A DNA stretch of 22,472 nucleotides from Piromyces finnis (lineage: Eukaryota; Neocallimastigomycota; Neocallimastigomycetes; Neocallimastigales; Neocallimastigaceae), in NCBI GenBank assembly GCA_002104945.1, contig MCFH01000161.1, positions 1 to 22,472 on the forward strand, written 5' to 3'. Shown piece after piece: positions 11,332 to 22,024 of this stretch. The translations under genes and the position numbers were made by a program. Under the pieces are notes generated by a model. It had not been told where the DNA came from. It did not search any database and saw only the letters and a list, made by a program, of their open reading frames with translations. Position 1 is the stretch's first letter, and every line of letters starts with the position of its first letter.

Positions 11332-11689
11332 TAATATAATAATAATAATAATAATAATATAAATATAAAAATACTTCTGTGGTTAATTTTTTATAATAAT
11401 TCCTTATAAGTAGATATATTATTAAACAAAGAATATAATACATAAAATATACTTGAATATAGAAAATAAGAAAATATTTTGAAAGTGAAATAATTATTTT
11501 TAATTTTTCTATATTAATGTAAAATATACTTAAAAATAATATATATTTGTTCTTTATTAAATTAAATGAAAATAATTATACATAATATATATATTATATT
11601 ATTATTATTATATGATATTTTAATCAAATTTAACTAATAATCGTTACAGTAAAATTCAATCTACTATAATTTTTTATTATTATTAGTTT
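10812..11689. other. AT-rich intergenic region between two convergent genes
   Basis: This separates the stop of the solute-binding protein gene (plus strand) from the stop of the PPP4R4-like gene (minus strand), so it should hold the 3' ends of both transcripts. Apart from the ATA/TAA trinucleotide tract at 11293-11360 it shows only AT-rich unique sequence. No further transmembrane or coding block was found after 10811. Confidence 0.6.
11293..11360. repeat. (TAA)n trinucleotide tract
   Basis: This is a nearly uninterrupted TAA/ATA trinucleotide array of about 68 bases with one ATAATATAAT interruption in the middle. It lies in the intergenic region between the two convergent genes. On the minus strand it opens an artificial Tyr/Ile/Leu-run reading frame (11243-11443) that is not a gene. 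Confidence 0.9.
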
Positions 11690-14600
11690 TTAGTAGTTAT
11701 TTTTTTTTCGATTAGTATTATTTACTGAATTCAAAGATGATTTTGTTGAAGTTTTCTTTTTAGATATTGAGTTAGTGCTATTGGTTATTTTTTTAATTGT
11801 AGTTTTAGTTTTACTCGTTGTTGTTTTATTTGGCGAAACTTTAGAAGGCGATAATTTATTAATAGAGGTTTTGTTGAGTGAACTTTTATATGATGAAGCT
11901 TTAGTAGAAGATGATTTACTAGTTTTACTTGAAATACTATTTAGTGAACTTTTTTGTGAATTTACTGAATCTGAAGTGGAGTTTTGGCTTCTAGATTCAA
12001 AAGTAATTTTTGGTTTGAAGGATTTATTGGATTAGAACTAATTATTTTTTTCTTTATTATACTATTACCTGAAATCGAAGATACAGTAGAAGAAGCTGAT
12101 ATACTAGAAGATGCTGACATAATTGATGAAGCAGGTGAACTTGATTTTATTGTAGAACAGGATGACTTTATGGAGTTACTTCGAGTTGATGATGATGTAA
12201 TACTACTTATGATACTATTATTTTTTTTCTGGTGTTGAGGATTTGGAATTATTACTAGATTTTACTGAAGAAGAAGATGACCAAATAGAGCTACTCTTTG
12301 AAGGTGATAAGAAATTACTATCATCACATTTATCGATATGGTCATTTTTCTTGTTTCACATTTTATATCTGGATTACTTGGTTTTCTTTTATTTATTTCT
12401 CCGGAAAGTACTGGATGTTCCATATCTAACTCTTTTATTTCACTTAGATCAACTATATCAACAGAAATCAGTATCACTAGGTTCATTTTACTTAGGATAA
12501 TATTCTTTTTTACATTATTATTTGTTGTTGTTGTTGACTCATTAGTTTTCTTTTATTTGTATTTTCTATTGTATTTATTTTGTTATTTATTTTTGAAGTA
12601 TCAGTTTTAATAATACTTTTTTTAGTATTATCTGTTTTTTTATAGTGTTATATTAGTATCATTTTTTGATGTTGTTTTTTCGTTAAATTATTAATTTCAT
12701 TTTTCTATCTTTTTTCTCGTTGTTGTTGTTGTTGTTGTTGATGATTGCTTCACTATATATTAAAATAATGATATATTATTGAATATATGAATATATAATT
12801 ATCTAATAATTATTTTATTTATAATTTTAATAGTTTCATATATAATAGATATTATATAAAATATATATACCACTATCACTATTTCCAATCATTTTAGTTT
12901 TAAGGTAGTTTTCTCATCACCAAGTATCTTACTTTTTTGGGATGAATAACTTGTATCTGACTTGATAGATGTATTAGATGAATTTTTATTTATTTTTGAT
13001 TACTAGCTATACTACTTTGATCACTTTTACAGATGATGATGTAGCCTTCCCTCCGATAGTTTAGTACTATTTCCAGACATATTTTCAATACTATTTTTAA
13101 TATAAGGCTTATTATAAACTTGCTTTCCAAATTGATTAATATTATTTACTTAAAATGATCTAATAAAGAATATTTATTTCTTTTAGCTTGGTCTGGTGAA
13201 AGATGGAAAATAAGACTTTCTTCTTTTTCTTTATTTTATCTTCTGATATTAATCTTTCAAAATTTATTTCATCGATTTTATTATAAATTTCGTAATAATA
13301 TATGCTTTTATACATTCTGTTCATAAACTGGTAAAGTAAATTTTTCATTTCATTTATAGGTTTATTATTTTATTATTATTATTATTATTAGTGGTTTCAG
13401 TTGCTAAATTTATTTTATTCCTGTTTGAGGATTTAGTTATATTGTACCTGATTTAAAGTGTTTTCTTAAGTGGCGATGGTTTTACTTTAGTGGTGTTTTA
13501 TTACTGCTTAATGAATTAATAGACTTCAAACTATTTTTTTTAGATTGTTGTATTTATCGTTATTCATAAAAAAGTTGATAGTTAGATTACTTGAGTCTTT
13601 AGGGAATGATGAACTTGATATATACTTATTATTTTCTGTAATTCTGGATAATTTAAAACATCATTATTATATTATTTGTATTGTAAGATCAGCATCATCG
13701 GAATTTCGAATTATCAAAGAATTAGTAATAACATTAAACTTCTGTATAATTGAAGAATCCATTAAAAAGAAATAAGCAATGCCTAATTGATATTAATAAT
13801 TCACATAAGTAATTCTAATATTAGGAATTGGATCACATATAAATCAATGATAAATATAAAAAAATATTCACAAAATATTTTGAACTAAATATTCCATGAA
13901 TAATAGCAAATAACAAGATATAATATCTAATATGTAATCATTAGACTGTTTCATTTCTTTATATATTAATATATTTTTTATATTATAATTTTGAGATATT
14001 AATATAAATAGGTAGATAATATTACGAAATATTTATATTTATATTTATATTTTAATAATATTTATTTTTTAATATATTGCATTAATTTACCCTTTAAAAA
14101 TGCATGGATTTTATCTCTGTGTTCAATTTTTTTACTCATTTTAAGGAAATACAAATATTTTACATAATAATTGTTTAACTGGTCGAACAACAGATTTCTA
14201 GAAATATAATTATATATTAATAATTAATTATTATATAATTATTGAATTTACTATATTTAATTATATAAAGAACATTTAAATTATATTAAGCATACGTCAA
14301 TAATTGATTAAAATCAGTGTGTGAAGTGATTATTAATTATATCCATATTAAAATTTTTGGAAGTATTCGAATTTTTACAATGCATTCTTGGGCTCTCCAA
14401 TTTAAAGGAGCAATGGTTTACACCGATTATAGGCATTAATTATTTTCTTTTGCTATATCATTAATTTTGCTGATGGATCTTTCGAAAATTTCCTAAATAT
14501 ATGCCATATTTTAAATATTGCTTCTAAAACATTAATATCATTATCTTTTAATATGATATTAATGATGATATAATGCTTATATGATGATTTATTGTACAGT

Positions 14601-16828
14601 GGTGTAACTATATATTGTTTATGTATTATTATAAATTATATAAATAAAATTTTTGATATTTATTCTTTATAAAATATTCATTAATTGGATATACCTCATG
14701 AAACATTTAGACATTGATATTCTTACTGCATTACTTTTACTCTGACAAAGTAAGTTAATAATTTCACACATTTTTTCTTTTTCGTAGTTTAATTTGCTCT
14801 GATATAAGCAATACACTTTTTTTTTATTATTATTTTTATAAAATAAAAAATAATTATTAATATAAGCAATTCTAATTTTATTTTTGAATATATGATTCAT
14901 ATATTGTATCTTCATACCGGTAATTATATATATAATCAATACAATCTTTTTCATTTTGTGAAATTGAAACAGATATATAATACTTTATAAATATTTCCAA
15001 TTCATCTGTATTGACAAAGTCTAATTTTGATATTATTTTATTAGTAAAATTCAATTAGAAATGAAAAGAATTAAAATTGAAATAATAATATATACCTTTC
15101 AATTCCATACTAATAACCGATTTTTTCTTTTATGGATTCAGAATATTTAGTAGGTTGATCACTTATATGATTTTATGTTGGATATATATATCAATATCTA
15201 ATCTATATTTTATTAATAATTTAAAATAATTTCATAATTATTAATTACTTCATTTAATTAAATGAAATTTTTATGATTAATAAGATTGTATATATTGTAT
15301 ATTGTATATATTATTGTACTTTTTGCAATATCTGGAATAATATCGATTACATTCGTAGTGCAGTATTTCTAACTATATCTTCTTCGTCAAGAATCAGCTC
15401 AATGTATTCCGACATTAGTTCTTTTAGAAAACTATCAAGTCTATTATAATATAAGGCAAGTTATTATTTGTCATATTAATGTTATAAAGTTCACGATTTT
15501 CATATATTATTATATTTACTTTAAATTTTTAAAATTTGATTTAATTGTTCACTCATATATTTCTAATTTCATATAGAGTATCTGACATAAAGTTACATTT
15601 TGGGAAAGTATAGTTTTCCAATCTGTAATATTTAAATTGATATATGAATATTTATTATTTATTTATACTCATAAAAATATAATTTTACGTTGATGAGTTG
15701 ACATATCCAGATAATGTGCCCATAATTCTTGCACACATCTCTCTAAATTCAGTTGGCTTAGATAAATCTATATTTGATTTCATCTCAGGAAATCAACTAT
15801 ATTTATTATTTAGATATATGCCAAATCAATGAAAATTTTATATTTTTGTTCAATATTAATATATTATGATATATAATTTAATATTTATTTTTTATAGTGA
15901 AAAAAAAAAAAAAAAAAAAAAAATACCTGACTCGATATTATATCTTCAGGCAAATGGGTATCATTTCATTTATATTTTAATCATAAATCGGAAAATTCTT
16001 ATCGTGAAAATGTTTAAATAAGAAATAGTGATAATATATTAATAATATATAATCAAATTTTTAAAAATTATTACTTTTTGTTTTTAATAAAATATTATTA
16101 TTGGTATAGGTCATAATAATAAAATTCATTAATACCATCATCTTTTTTCTTTGTTGATTGTAAAATTCTTTTATTAATGGTATAACTGTCCTATTATTTG
16201 TTTTTCGAGCAAGTTTTCTTTAATAATATCTAAAAATGATTCTCCAAATATTTTTTGTATATTTGTAGTTTCATCTTTAATATTTTTCTATAATATTTTA
16301 TTAAAATTAAAATTTAGATATCATTAATAATGTTGCATAAAATATATATTATAAAGAAAAAAAAAATTACCAATATTAATGGTATATAATATTTTCATCC
16401 CTTCAGCATCGTCTTAGCTAATGAAACTAATGATGAATATACATATTCCTTTTGGAGAAAACCCCTTTCTTTATAATGATAATTTTAATATATACGAGAC
16501 ATGTTTTTATTATAAGTTTTATGTATATATAATTTTAATTATACTTTAAAATGTATTCTGCTCTTTCAATTGAATTTAATGTTTCATTTAATGAATAATT
16601 ATTAATTTCTTCTTCACTCTAATTTATTAAATTTCAATAAAATAATAGAATTAAATAAATAATTGTTTATAATATTATCATTTTAAATACAATAATAATT
16701 AGAAGATATACTTTTAATGCTCCATTAGAGAATTGCTTCTTTTAAATTTATGTCTCTGGATTTTGTTGATAATTATTTGAAAATGAAGATAATTCTAATT
16801 CTACATTCCAACTGTTAAAATTCCACAT
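11690..16828 (-). CDS. PPP4R4-like HEAT-repeat regulatory subunit of protein phosphatase 4, with long Ser/Lys-rich tail
   Basis: This is a long multi-exon gene broken by many indels. From the ATG at 16826-16828 (MWNFNSWNVELELSS), blocks appear in the same order as in PPP4R4: LNSIERAEYIL (16549-16619), VSLAKDDAEGMKILYTI (about 16377-16440), IFGESFLDIIKENLLEK (about 16204-16260), THLPEDIISSQ (about 15927-15960), PTEFREMCARIMGTLSGYV (15690-15765), EYIELILDEEDIVRNTA (15360-15415), FVNTDELEIFIKYY (about 15000), INLLCQSKSNAVRISMSKC (14700-14760), DNDINVLEAIFKIWHIF (14490-14550), NWRAQECIVKIRILPKIL (14350-14405) and RPVKQLLCKIFVFLKMSKK (14130-14190). HEAT repeats form a solenoid; PPP4R4 binds the PP4 catalytic subunit, mainly in the cytosol. 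From about 13350 down to the TAA at 11690-11692 the frame is rich in Ser, Lys, Thr and Asn, like the disordered tail of animal homologues but longer. One clear intron in the tail is 12753-12870. That head and tail form one gene is inferred; other exon borders are uncertain. Confidence 0.75.
12719..12740. repeat. GTT/AAC triplet tract coding a poly-Asn run on the minus strand
   Basis: Seven GTT units on the plus strand read as AAC (Asn) codons on the minus strand, just after the acceptor of the 12753-12870 intron in the tail of the PPP4R4-like gene. A similar AAT-type tract lies at 13371-13390. Both fit the low-complexity, Asn/Ser-rich tail. Confidence 0.75.
15900..15923. repeat. A24 homopolymer inside an intron of the PPP4R4-like gene
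   Basis: An uninterrupted run of 24 A lies immediately downstream (on the minus strand, as poly-T) of a plausible 5' splice site, CAG|GTATTT at about 15926, that follows the exon ending in EDIISSQ. The matching acceptor is plausibly near 15797. It is intronic, not a poly(A) tail of a retrocopy. Confidence 0.7.
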
Positions 16829-18902
16829 TTTGTATTTATACTATGATTATATATTTATATATTTTCTTTTATAATAATAAAAAAATATTCATTATTTCTT
16901 TATTAATGATAGATTTAATTATTATACTCAATGAAAAATGTTAATTTTAATATTTGATTTATTAATTTGTATATATATTTATTTTTTCTTCTTTTTATGA
17001 ATAATTAAATGTTGAAAGTGATAATATAATACTATTTTTTATATAATTAATAATTATGGTTTTTTTATTATAATTTTTTTTTCACAATAATAAATTATAT
17101 TTGTATAAATTTTATTTTCATAAATTGTTTATATATTAAGAAGATAAACAAATTAAAGTTTTTTTTTTAAATTAAAGTAGTTTAATTTTATGTTAAAAGG
17201 ATGATTTAAAATTATTCATTCATTCATTTAAAAAAAGATTTTAAAGCTAATAAAATCTAAATAAAAAGTTCTTATTGGATTTTATAATTACTAATAAATT
17301 AATATGTTGTTATTTTGAACCTTGATCAAAGTTAGATTTTTAAATTTCTAAATAACAAAGCTAAAATGTAATATATAAAAAATAGGTATTATTCAATAAA
17401 ATAATTATAGTTTTTTTTTTAATATTTAATACAAAAAATAATTTAATTTTTTTATTATAAATGAATAAATGAATAAATTTAATAATGTAGTTCAATTATT
17501 ATTTAATGTATACATTATATTAAGCAAAAAAAAAAAATGAGATGTAACTGAAAAAGTTTATTTAAATTTAAATTTTAGAATTAAAATCAAGTTTTATTAA
17601 AATAATAAAAACTTAAATATATATTTTTAACAGTTAGTTATGTTAGATAAAATCAACTTCTGCATTGTTTTATGGTAAAAGTTTTCGTTTATATGCTTTT
17701 TTCCTTTTTTTATTAATATAATATATAAATATATACAATATACAATATTTTTTTAATTTTTTTGAGATTTTTACTAAAAATCTCACAAAAATTTTCTCCG
17801 AGGAATTATACTGTTAAAAAAAACTACTTTTTAAGTTTTTATGGGGGATATTATAAATTAAATTTCATACAAATTTTATAAATAAATTTATTATAAATCA
17901 AAGTTTTTTATTAATACTTTCGTTTTTAATTTATTATTATTGAAATGACTAAAGTTTCTTAATAATTTTAACAATCAATATAACTCTTTTTTAATATATT
18001 AAAATACAGGAAAATATTAAAATTTAGTTTTCTTTATTATTTTGACTACAATATACTAAAATATATTATTTATTGTTTATTGTAATTATATTGTATTTGT
18101 GAATATATAATATTACTTTTTTTTTCAATAGTTTAATTTAGAAATATTAAACATTAAATAATTGAAACATTAACAATGTTTAACTCAATAAATATATTAT
18201 TTAATGAAAAAAAAAAAAAACTCTTTTTATTAGATATTATAATTTAAAGAAAATATTTCATTACAAATAGTATATATACATCAAATTTTAGTATCTATAA
18301 AAAGGTTTTTTTTATAATATTTTTAAATAATCCTTGTTACAAATCTAAATAAATATTAGATATCAATATTCCGCAATTTTTTTTAAAAAAAGGAAGATGA
18401 TATATTATTTAATAATAGATTTATATCATTAATCATTTTCAACATTTTATATTAAATATATAATTATAATATTTATAATATTTTTGTCAGTATAACATAT
18501 AGTATTCTTTATTCTATATAAGATAATTTTAAATTTTCAATATATTGGCTATTCAATTCATTACTAATATTACACAAATTTTTGATGTTCAAAAAAAAAA
18601 CGGAGCAATTTATATAAATAATATATAATATATTTAAAGTATATAATTATATATTATAAATGTAAGTCATTCAATTATAAATATATTAATTACATATACA
18701 TAATTTTAAAGTTTAATATAAAAAAAGTATAAATTTTCAACAATTCATTTATTTTTGAAATATAAAAATCCTCTTTTTTTTTTTTTTTTTTATTCAATTA
18801 TTTAATTTTTATATATATAGGGAAATTGTTAATTCACTTTTTTGTAGTATAATTTGAATTTAATTGTAAAATAATAGTTTCCTTAAAAATAATATAAAGC
18901 AA
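16829..18902. promoter_or_regulatory. Shared divergent upstream region of the PPP4R4-like and dockerin-metallopeptidase genes
   Basis: Two kilobases of AT-rich DNA lie between two start codons that point away from each other (16828 on minus, 18903 on plus), so both promoters must lie here. I see homopolymer runs, a TGAATAAATGAATAAAT-type short repeat near 17460, an ATTCATTCATTCATTT run near 17214 and a perfect palindrome at 17763-17785. No coding block was recognised on either strand. Confidence 0.55.
17763..17785. promoter_or_regulatory. Perfect 23-bp palindrome (11-bp arms, 1-nt centre)
   Basis: TGAGATTTTTA and its exact complement TAAAAATCTCA flank a single C at 17774. It sits roughly midway between the two divergent start codons and is followed by a slightly less AT-rich patch (TTTTCTCCGAGGAATTATAC). 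It could be a binding site for a dimeric regulator or a small hairpin; chance is possible in DNA this AT-rich, though the GAG/CTC ends make it less likely. Confidence 0.4.
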
Positions 18903-20692
18903 ATGAGATTTAATAAATTTATTTTCCCAATACTAGCTTCTTTGGCTATTGCTTCTCCAAGTAAATAAAAGATATAATATAATTTATAAGTATATTTTGT
19001 AAATATTAAAGAAATTAATATTTTATTTAAAATTTTGATAAATTATATATAAAATTATAAAATTAGTTCAAGAAAAAGATATAAGCCTTAAAAAACGTGC
19101 AAATAAGCAATTTTATATTCCATTAGAATTAAGAAATAACAATTTTAACAATAATGCTAGTAACTGGTCATATTCTCGTAGTAAGGCTTCAGATGATTTT
19201 TATTGTTTTCTGGGAACCAGGATTTGGTACTAATCCAAAAAATGCACCAAGTAATTTAAGATTCGATGTTGATGATGTACTTGCAAAAGCTGAAAAATTT
19301 TTTGAGTATTATACAAAACATTAAAGTTTATTGATGGACCATCTCAAACTGAGAAATATAAAATAAGTATTTGGATAAAATATCAAACACAATGGTTAGC
19401 TACTGGTTCTGGTTATGATAATGTAGTTGGTGCTCTTTGGGTTAATCCAAGTACAATTCAACCAGTTGGTGGTACTATTGCACATGAAATTGGGCACTCT
19501 TTCCAATACCAAGTTCATTGTGATGGTAAGTATGGTTTTCGTGATCAAGATTATGTTGGTACTTTTTGGGGAATTTGTGCTCAATGGATGGCTTCAAGAT
19601 TATATCCAGAAATGTTTTCTAATACTGGAATTTGAATTAGTTCCAAATAATTGTTGGAAACATCCATTACATGAAAACTTCCGTTATCAATCTATTTTAA
19701 TGGAAGAATTTTGGAGTGAAAAACATGGAATTGATATTGTTGGTAAAGTTTGGAATGGTGCTAAGGACAGAGATGATCCAATTGAAGCCTATAAGCGTGG
19801 TAATAAATATTAATCAAGAACATTTAAATGAAGAAATGTTTAAGGTTGCACAAAAAAATGTTCTTTTTGATTATAAGCATCTTAAAATATTTTAAGACCA
19901 TACAGAAGTCGCTATAATATTAAACTTCAACAAATGGTGATGGTACTTACCAAATTCCACCAGAACAATGTCACAATCTTATGGTTATGCCCAATTCAAC
20001 TTGAATTCCATCTGGTGGAAAGGTTACTGTTAAATTACTGGTATTACAGGTAATACTAATATCACACTCATATGATAAGGTTGCAGGATGGAGATACGGT
20101 TTTGTTGCCGTTAAGAGTGATGGTGAATCTGCTGAATATAGTAATGCTGTTGTAGGTACCACTAAGGAAAGTACAATCACATATTCAGTTTCCCAAGTGG
20201 TACTAAGGCTTTATGGCTTGTTGTTATGGGTGCTCCAACTGAACATGTTAACTCACTGAGGAAGGCGATAATTCTGGTGATGAACATTTCCCATGGAAGA
20301 TTGCTTTATCTACTTGTTTAAAGGGAAAAAGCTGCAATCCAATTCCAGTTAATAATAATGCTAGTAATATTAATGGAAATCAAAGCAATAATAATGCCAG
20401 TAATAATAACAGTAGTAGTAGTAGTAATAACAAGACCTGCTTTAGTACTTCAATGGGTTACCCTTGCTGCAAAGATACTAGTAGAGTTGTAACTACTGAT
20501 TGTGATGGTAAATGGGGTGTTGAAAATGGAGAATGGTGTGGTATTGGTGGTACTCCAATAACCTCTTCTAATTGCTGGGCTAAATCTCTCGGCTATAAAT
20601 GCTGTGCAAGTAAATGTGCAGAAGTTTATAGTACCGACGCCAGTGGAAAATGGAGTATTGAAAATAATGAATGGTGTGGTATTGTTAATTAA
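18903..20692 (+). CDS. Secreted dockerin-bearing metallopeptidase-like protein (HEIGH motif, DUF6055-like)
   Basis: Exon 1 (18903-18960) codes a signal peptide ([19 protein letters not shown]). An intron of 106 bp (18961-19066, GT...AG) follows, then one long exon to the TAA at 20690-20692. The catalytic-like domain reads [13 protein letters not shown], then [15 protein letters not shown] with the zinc-binding HEIGH at 19483-19497, then [14 protein letters not shown]. HExxH marks zinc metallopeptidases; the layout resembles DUF6055 proteins of gut bacteria and fungi. A beta-rich second domain (about 19930-20310, VVMGAPTEH) precedes an Asn/Ser linker (20349-20434) and two fungal dockerins of about 37 residues (20438-20545 and 20573-20683), each with the GYxCC and GKW..EN.EWCGI pattern. 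These dockerins attach enzymes to the fungal cellulosome scaffoldin, so the protein is likely extracellular. Frame breaks near 19203, 19320, 19630, 19803, 19890, 19970 and 20260 look like indel errors. The substrate is unknown. Confidence 0.85.
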
Positions 20693-21340
20693 ATACAAAA
20701 AAAAATAACCCCATTAAGCCAAACGTGTAAGATATACCAACTCAATATGATAGAAACAAGAAAATAATATATCATTAATATTTATTAATAGCATATAATA
20801 TGGATGTATTTTAAGACAATTGTAATTAATATATTTTTTTAATTGTCATTTTTAAAATGTAAATATATAGAAATATATTATATATATATATATATTATTT
20901 TTTTTTTTTACTTTTTCATTTAAATTTAACAGTGAATAAATAAAATTTTTATAAAATAAATAATAATTCTTAATAAATGAAAGATGATTTCTTTTATAAA
21001 AAAGGTTTATAGTAAATAGAAATTTTAAGTAAAATATTTTTTATATAATACACGCGACTTTAATTTGTAATTAGTAATTATCAGTCCTCTTTAATTTTCA
21101 TATATGAAATTGAGTAATGAGAATGGTTATGGTCTATGTCAGAAGATTGATCACTTTGAAATGATTTTTTTTTTTTTTTTTTTTTTAACAGAAGAGAATT
21201 TTTCAAATAAAGAAAAGTTTATATTATTTTTTAATGGCATCAACTATTTTTTAACTTTATTAAAAATTATAAAAAAAATTAAAAATAAAAATAAAATATG
21301 TTTAAATAAACAAAAATGAATAAAAATTGGGTATAATATA
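20693..21340. other. AT-rich region after the dockerin gene
   Basis: This is the 3' flank of the dockerin gene (poly(A)-rich, then CCCCATTAAGCC) followed by AT-rich sequence with (TA)n near 20880 and a T20-type run near 21167. The small open frame at 21104-21319 is dominated by Phe, Lys and Asn from homopolymers and shows no recognisable domain. No gene or RNA is supported. Confidence 0.5.
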
Positions 21341-21341
21341 T

Positions 21342-21411
21342 TCTAGTAATTTTAATTAATGTAAGAAAGACACTATTATACTAAGGTATAATAATTGTAT
21401 TTGACTTCCAA
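21342..21411. repeat. Left flanking copy of a diverged direct repeat around the GC-rich islet
   Basis: The words TAATTAATG, AAAGA and TATAATAATTG, followed by ATTTGACTTCCAA, recur in the same order at about 21577-21636 as TAATTAATG, AAAAGA, TATAATAATTG and ATATGAATTTCAA. The copies are imperfect and differ by several indels, so this is either an old duplication flanking the islet or a partly chance AT-rich match. Confidence 0.35.
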
Positions 21412-21571
21412 TGGGACACCGAGCCAAAGATTAAAATTTTTTCATGGGACAAAACTATGATCACCATTAGTTGCGCTGGCCCTCCTGGCCTGTCTTACTG
21501 TTTCTTCAGCATTGACGCCTTTGGATGTTGCCTCAAACCTTTTGAACATTAACCATTTACTGGCCATTAAC
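21403..21571. other. GC-richer foreign-looking islet
   Basis: About 170 bases here have a base composition near 45% GC by eye, unlike the surrounding DNA, with words such as GCGCTGGCCCTCCTGGCC. On the minus strand it holds a 41-codon frame (21567 to 21442) with Ala/Arg/Glu-rich content (for example EETVRQARRASATNGD) using codons rare elsewhere in the window. After one frame change it continues as NFNLWLGVPLEV. I do not recognise the protein; it may be a remnant of a transposable element or of a transferred gene. Confidence 0.45.
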
Positions 21572-21576
21572 AAATT

Positions 21577-21636
21577 TAGTTCTAATTAATGCAAAAAGAT
21601 TACTTGAGTATAATAATTGGATATGAATTTCAACTT
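21577..21636. repeat. Right flanking copy of the diverged direct repeat
   Basis: This is the partner of 21342-21411 in direct orientation, starting right after the GC-rich islet ends. Together they could be target-site or terminal-repeat remnants, or two units of a roughly 240-base tandem repeat of which only the first carries the islet. Confidence 0.35.
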
Positions 21637-22024
21637 TTAAATTAATTATATTGATATTATAAATTTATAAAGGTATTTGACTCATGCTATATAAAAATAA
21701 AAATATGCACACAGTCTATAAGAAATTGCTTAAAACAATAGTAAAAATTATTGTTAAATTTTTTTTTTTTTTATTAATTATATTTTGATTGCATAAAATT
21801 TTTTATATACATATTTATTATAATGTTCCTTTAGTAACAAAATACGTTTACTTTATAATAAATATAATCTATATGTACTTTTTATATAAATATATTTAAT
21901 GAGTAAACATCAATTTTTTCTTTTTTAGATAATTAATGTACAGCTATACTGCAAGTTTCAAATTATTGATAAAATATATTTTGATATATACAATTTATTA
22001 TTTCTTGAATTGGTTTATATCTCC
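21637..22024. other. AT-rich 3' flank of the alcohol dehydrogenase gene
   Basis: This is AT-rich sequence downstream of the minus-strand stop at 22025. It contains a poly(T) run near 21760 and no coding block or RNA gene that I can support. The transcript end of the alcohol dehydrogenase should lie here. Confidence 0.5.

Noticed and set aside
11243-11443. Minus-strand frame of 66 codons rich in Tyr and Leu
   Set aside because: It is a translation of the TAA trinucleotide tract; no domain and no sign of selection.
11775-12610. Several overlapping plus-strand frames of 84-90 codons with hydrophobic, membrane-like content
   Set aside because: They are antisense to the Ser/Lys-rich tail of the PPP4R4-like gene; Ser and Lys codons read backwards give Leu, Phe, Val and Glu-rich shadows.
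15900-15923. A24 run as the poly(A) tail of a retroposed gene copy
   Set aside because: It lies next to a splice donor within an intron-containing gene, with HEAT-block exons on both sides.
19396-20698. Minus-strand frames of 62-82 codons opposite the metallopeptidase and dockerin region
   Set aside because: The sense strand codes clear HEIGH and dockerin motifs; the antisense frames have none.
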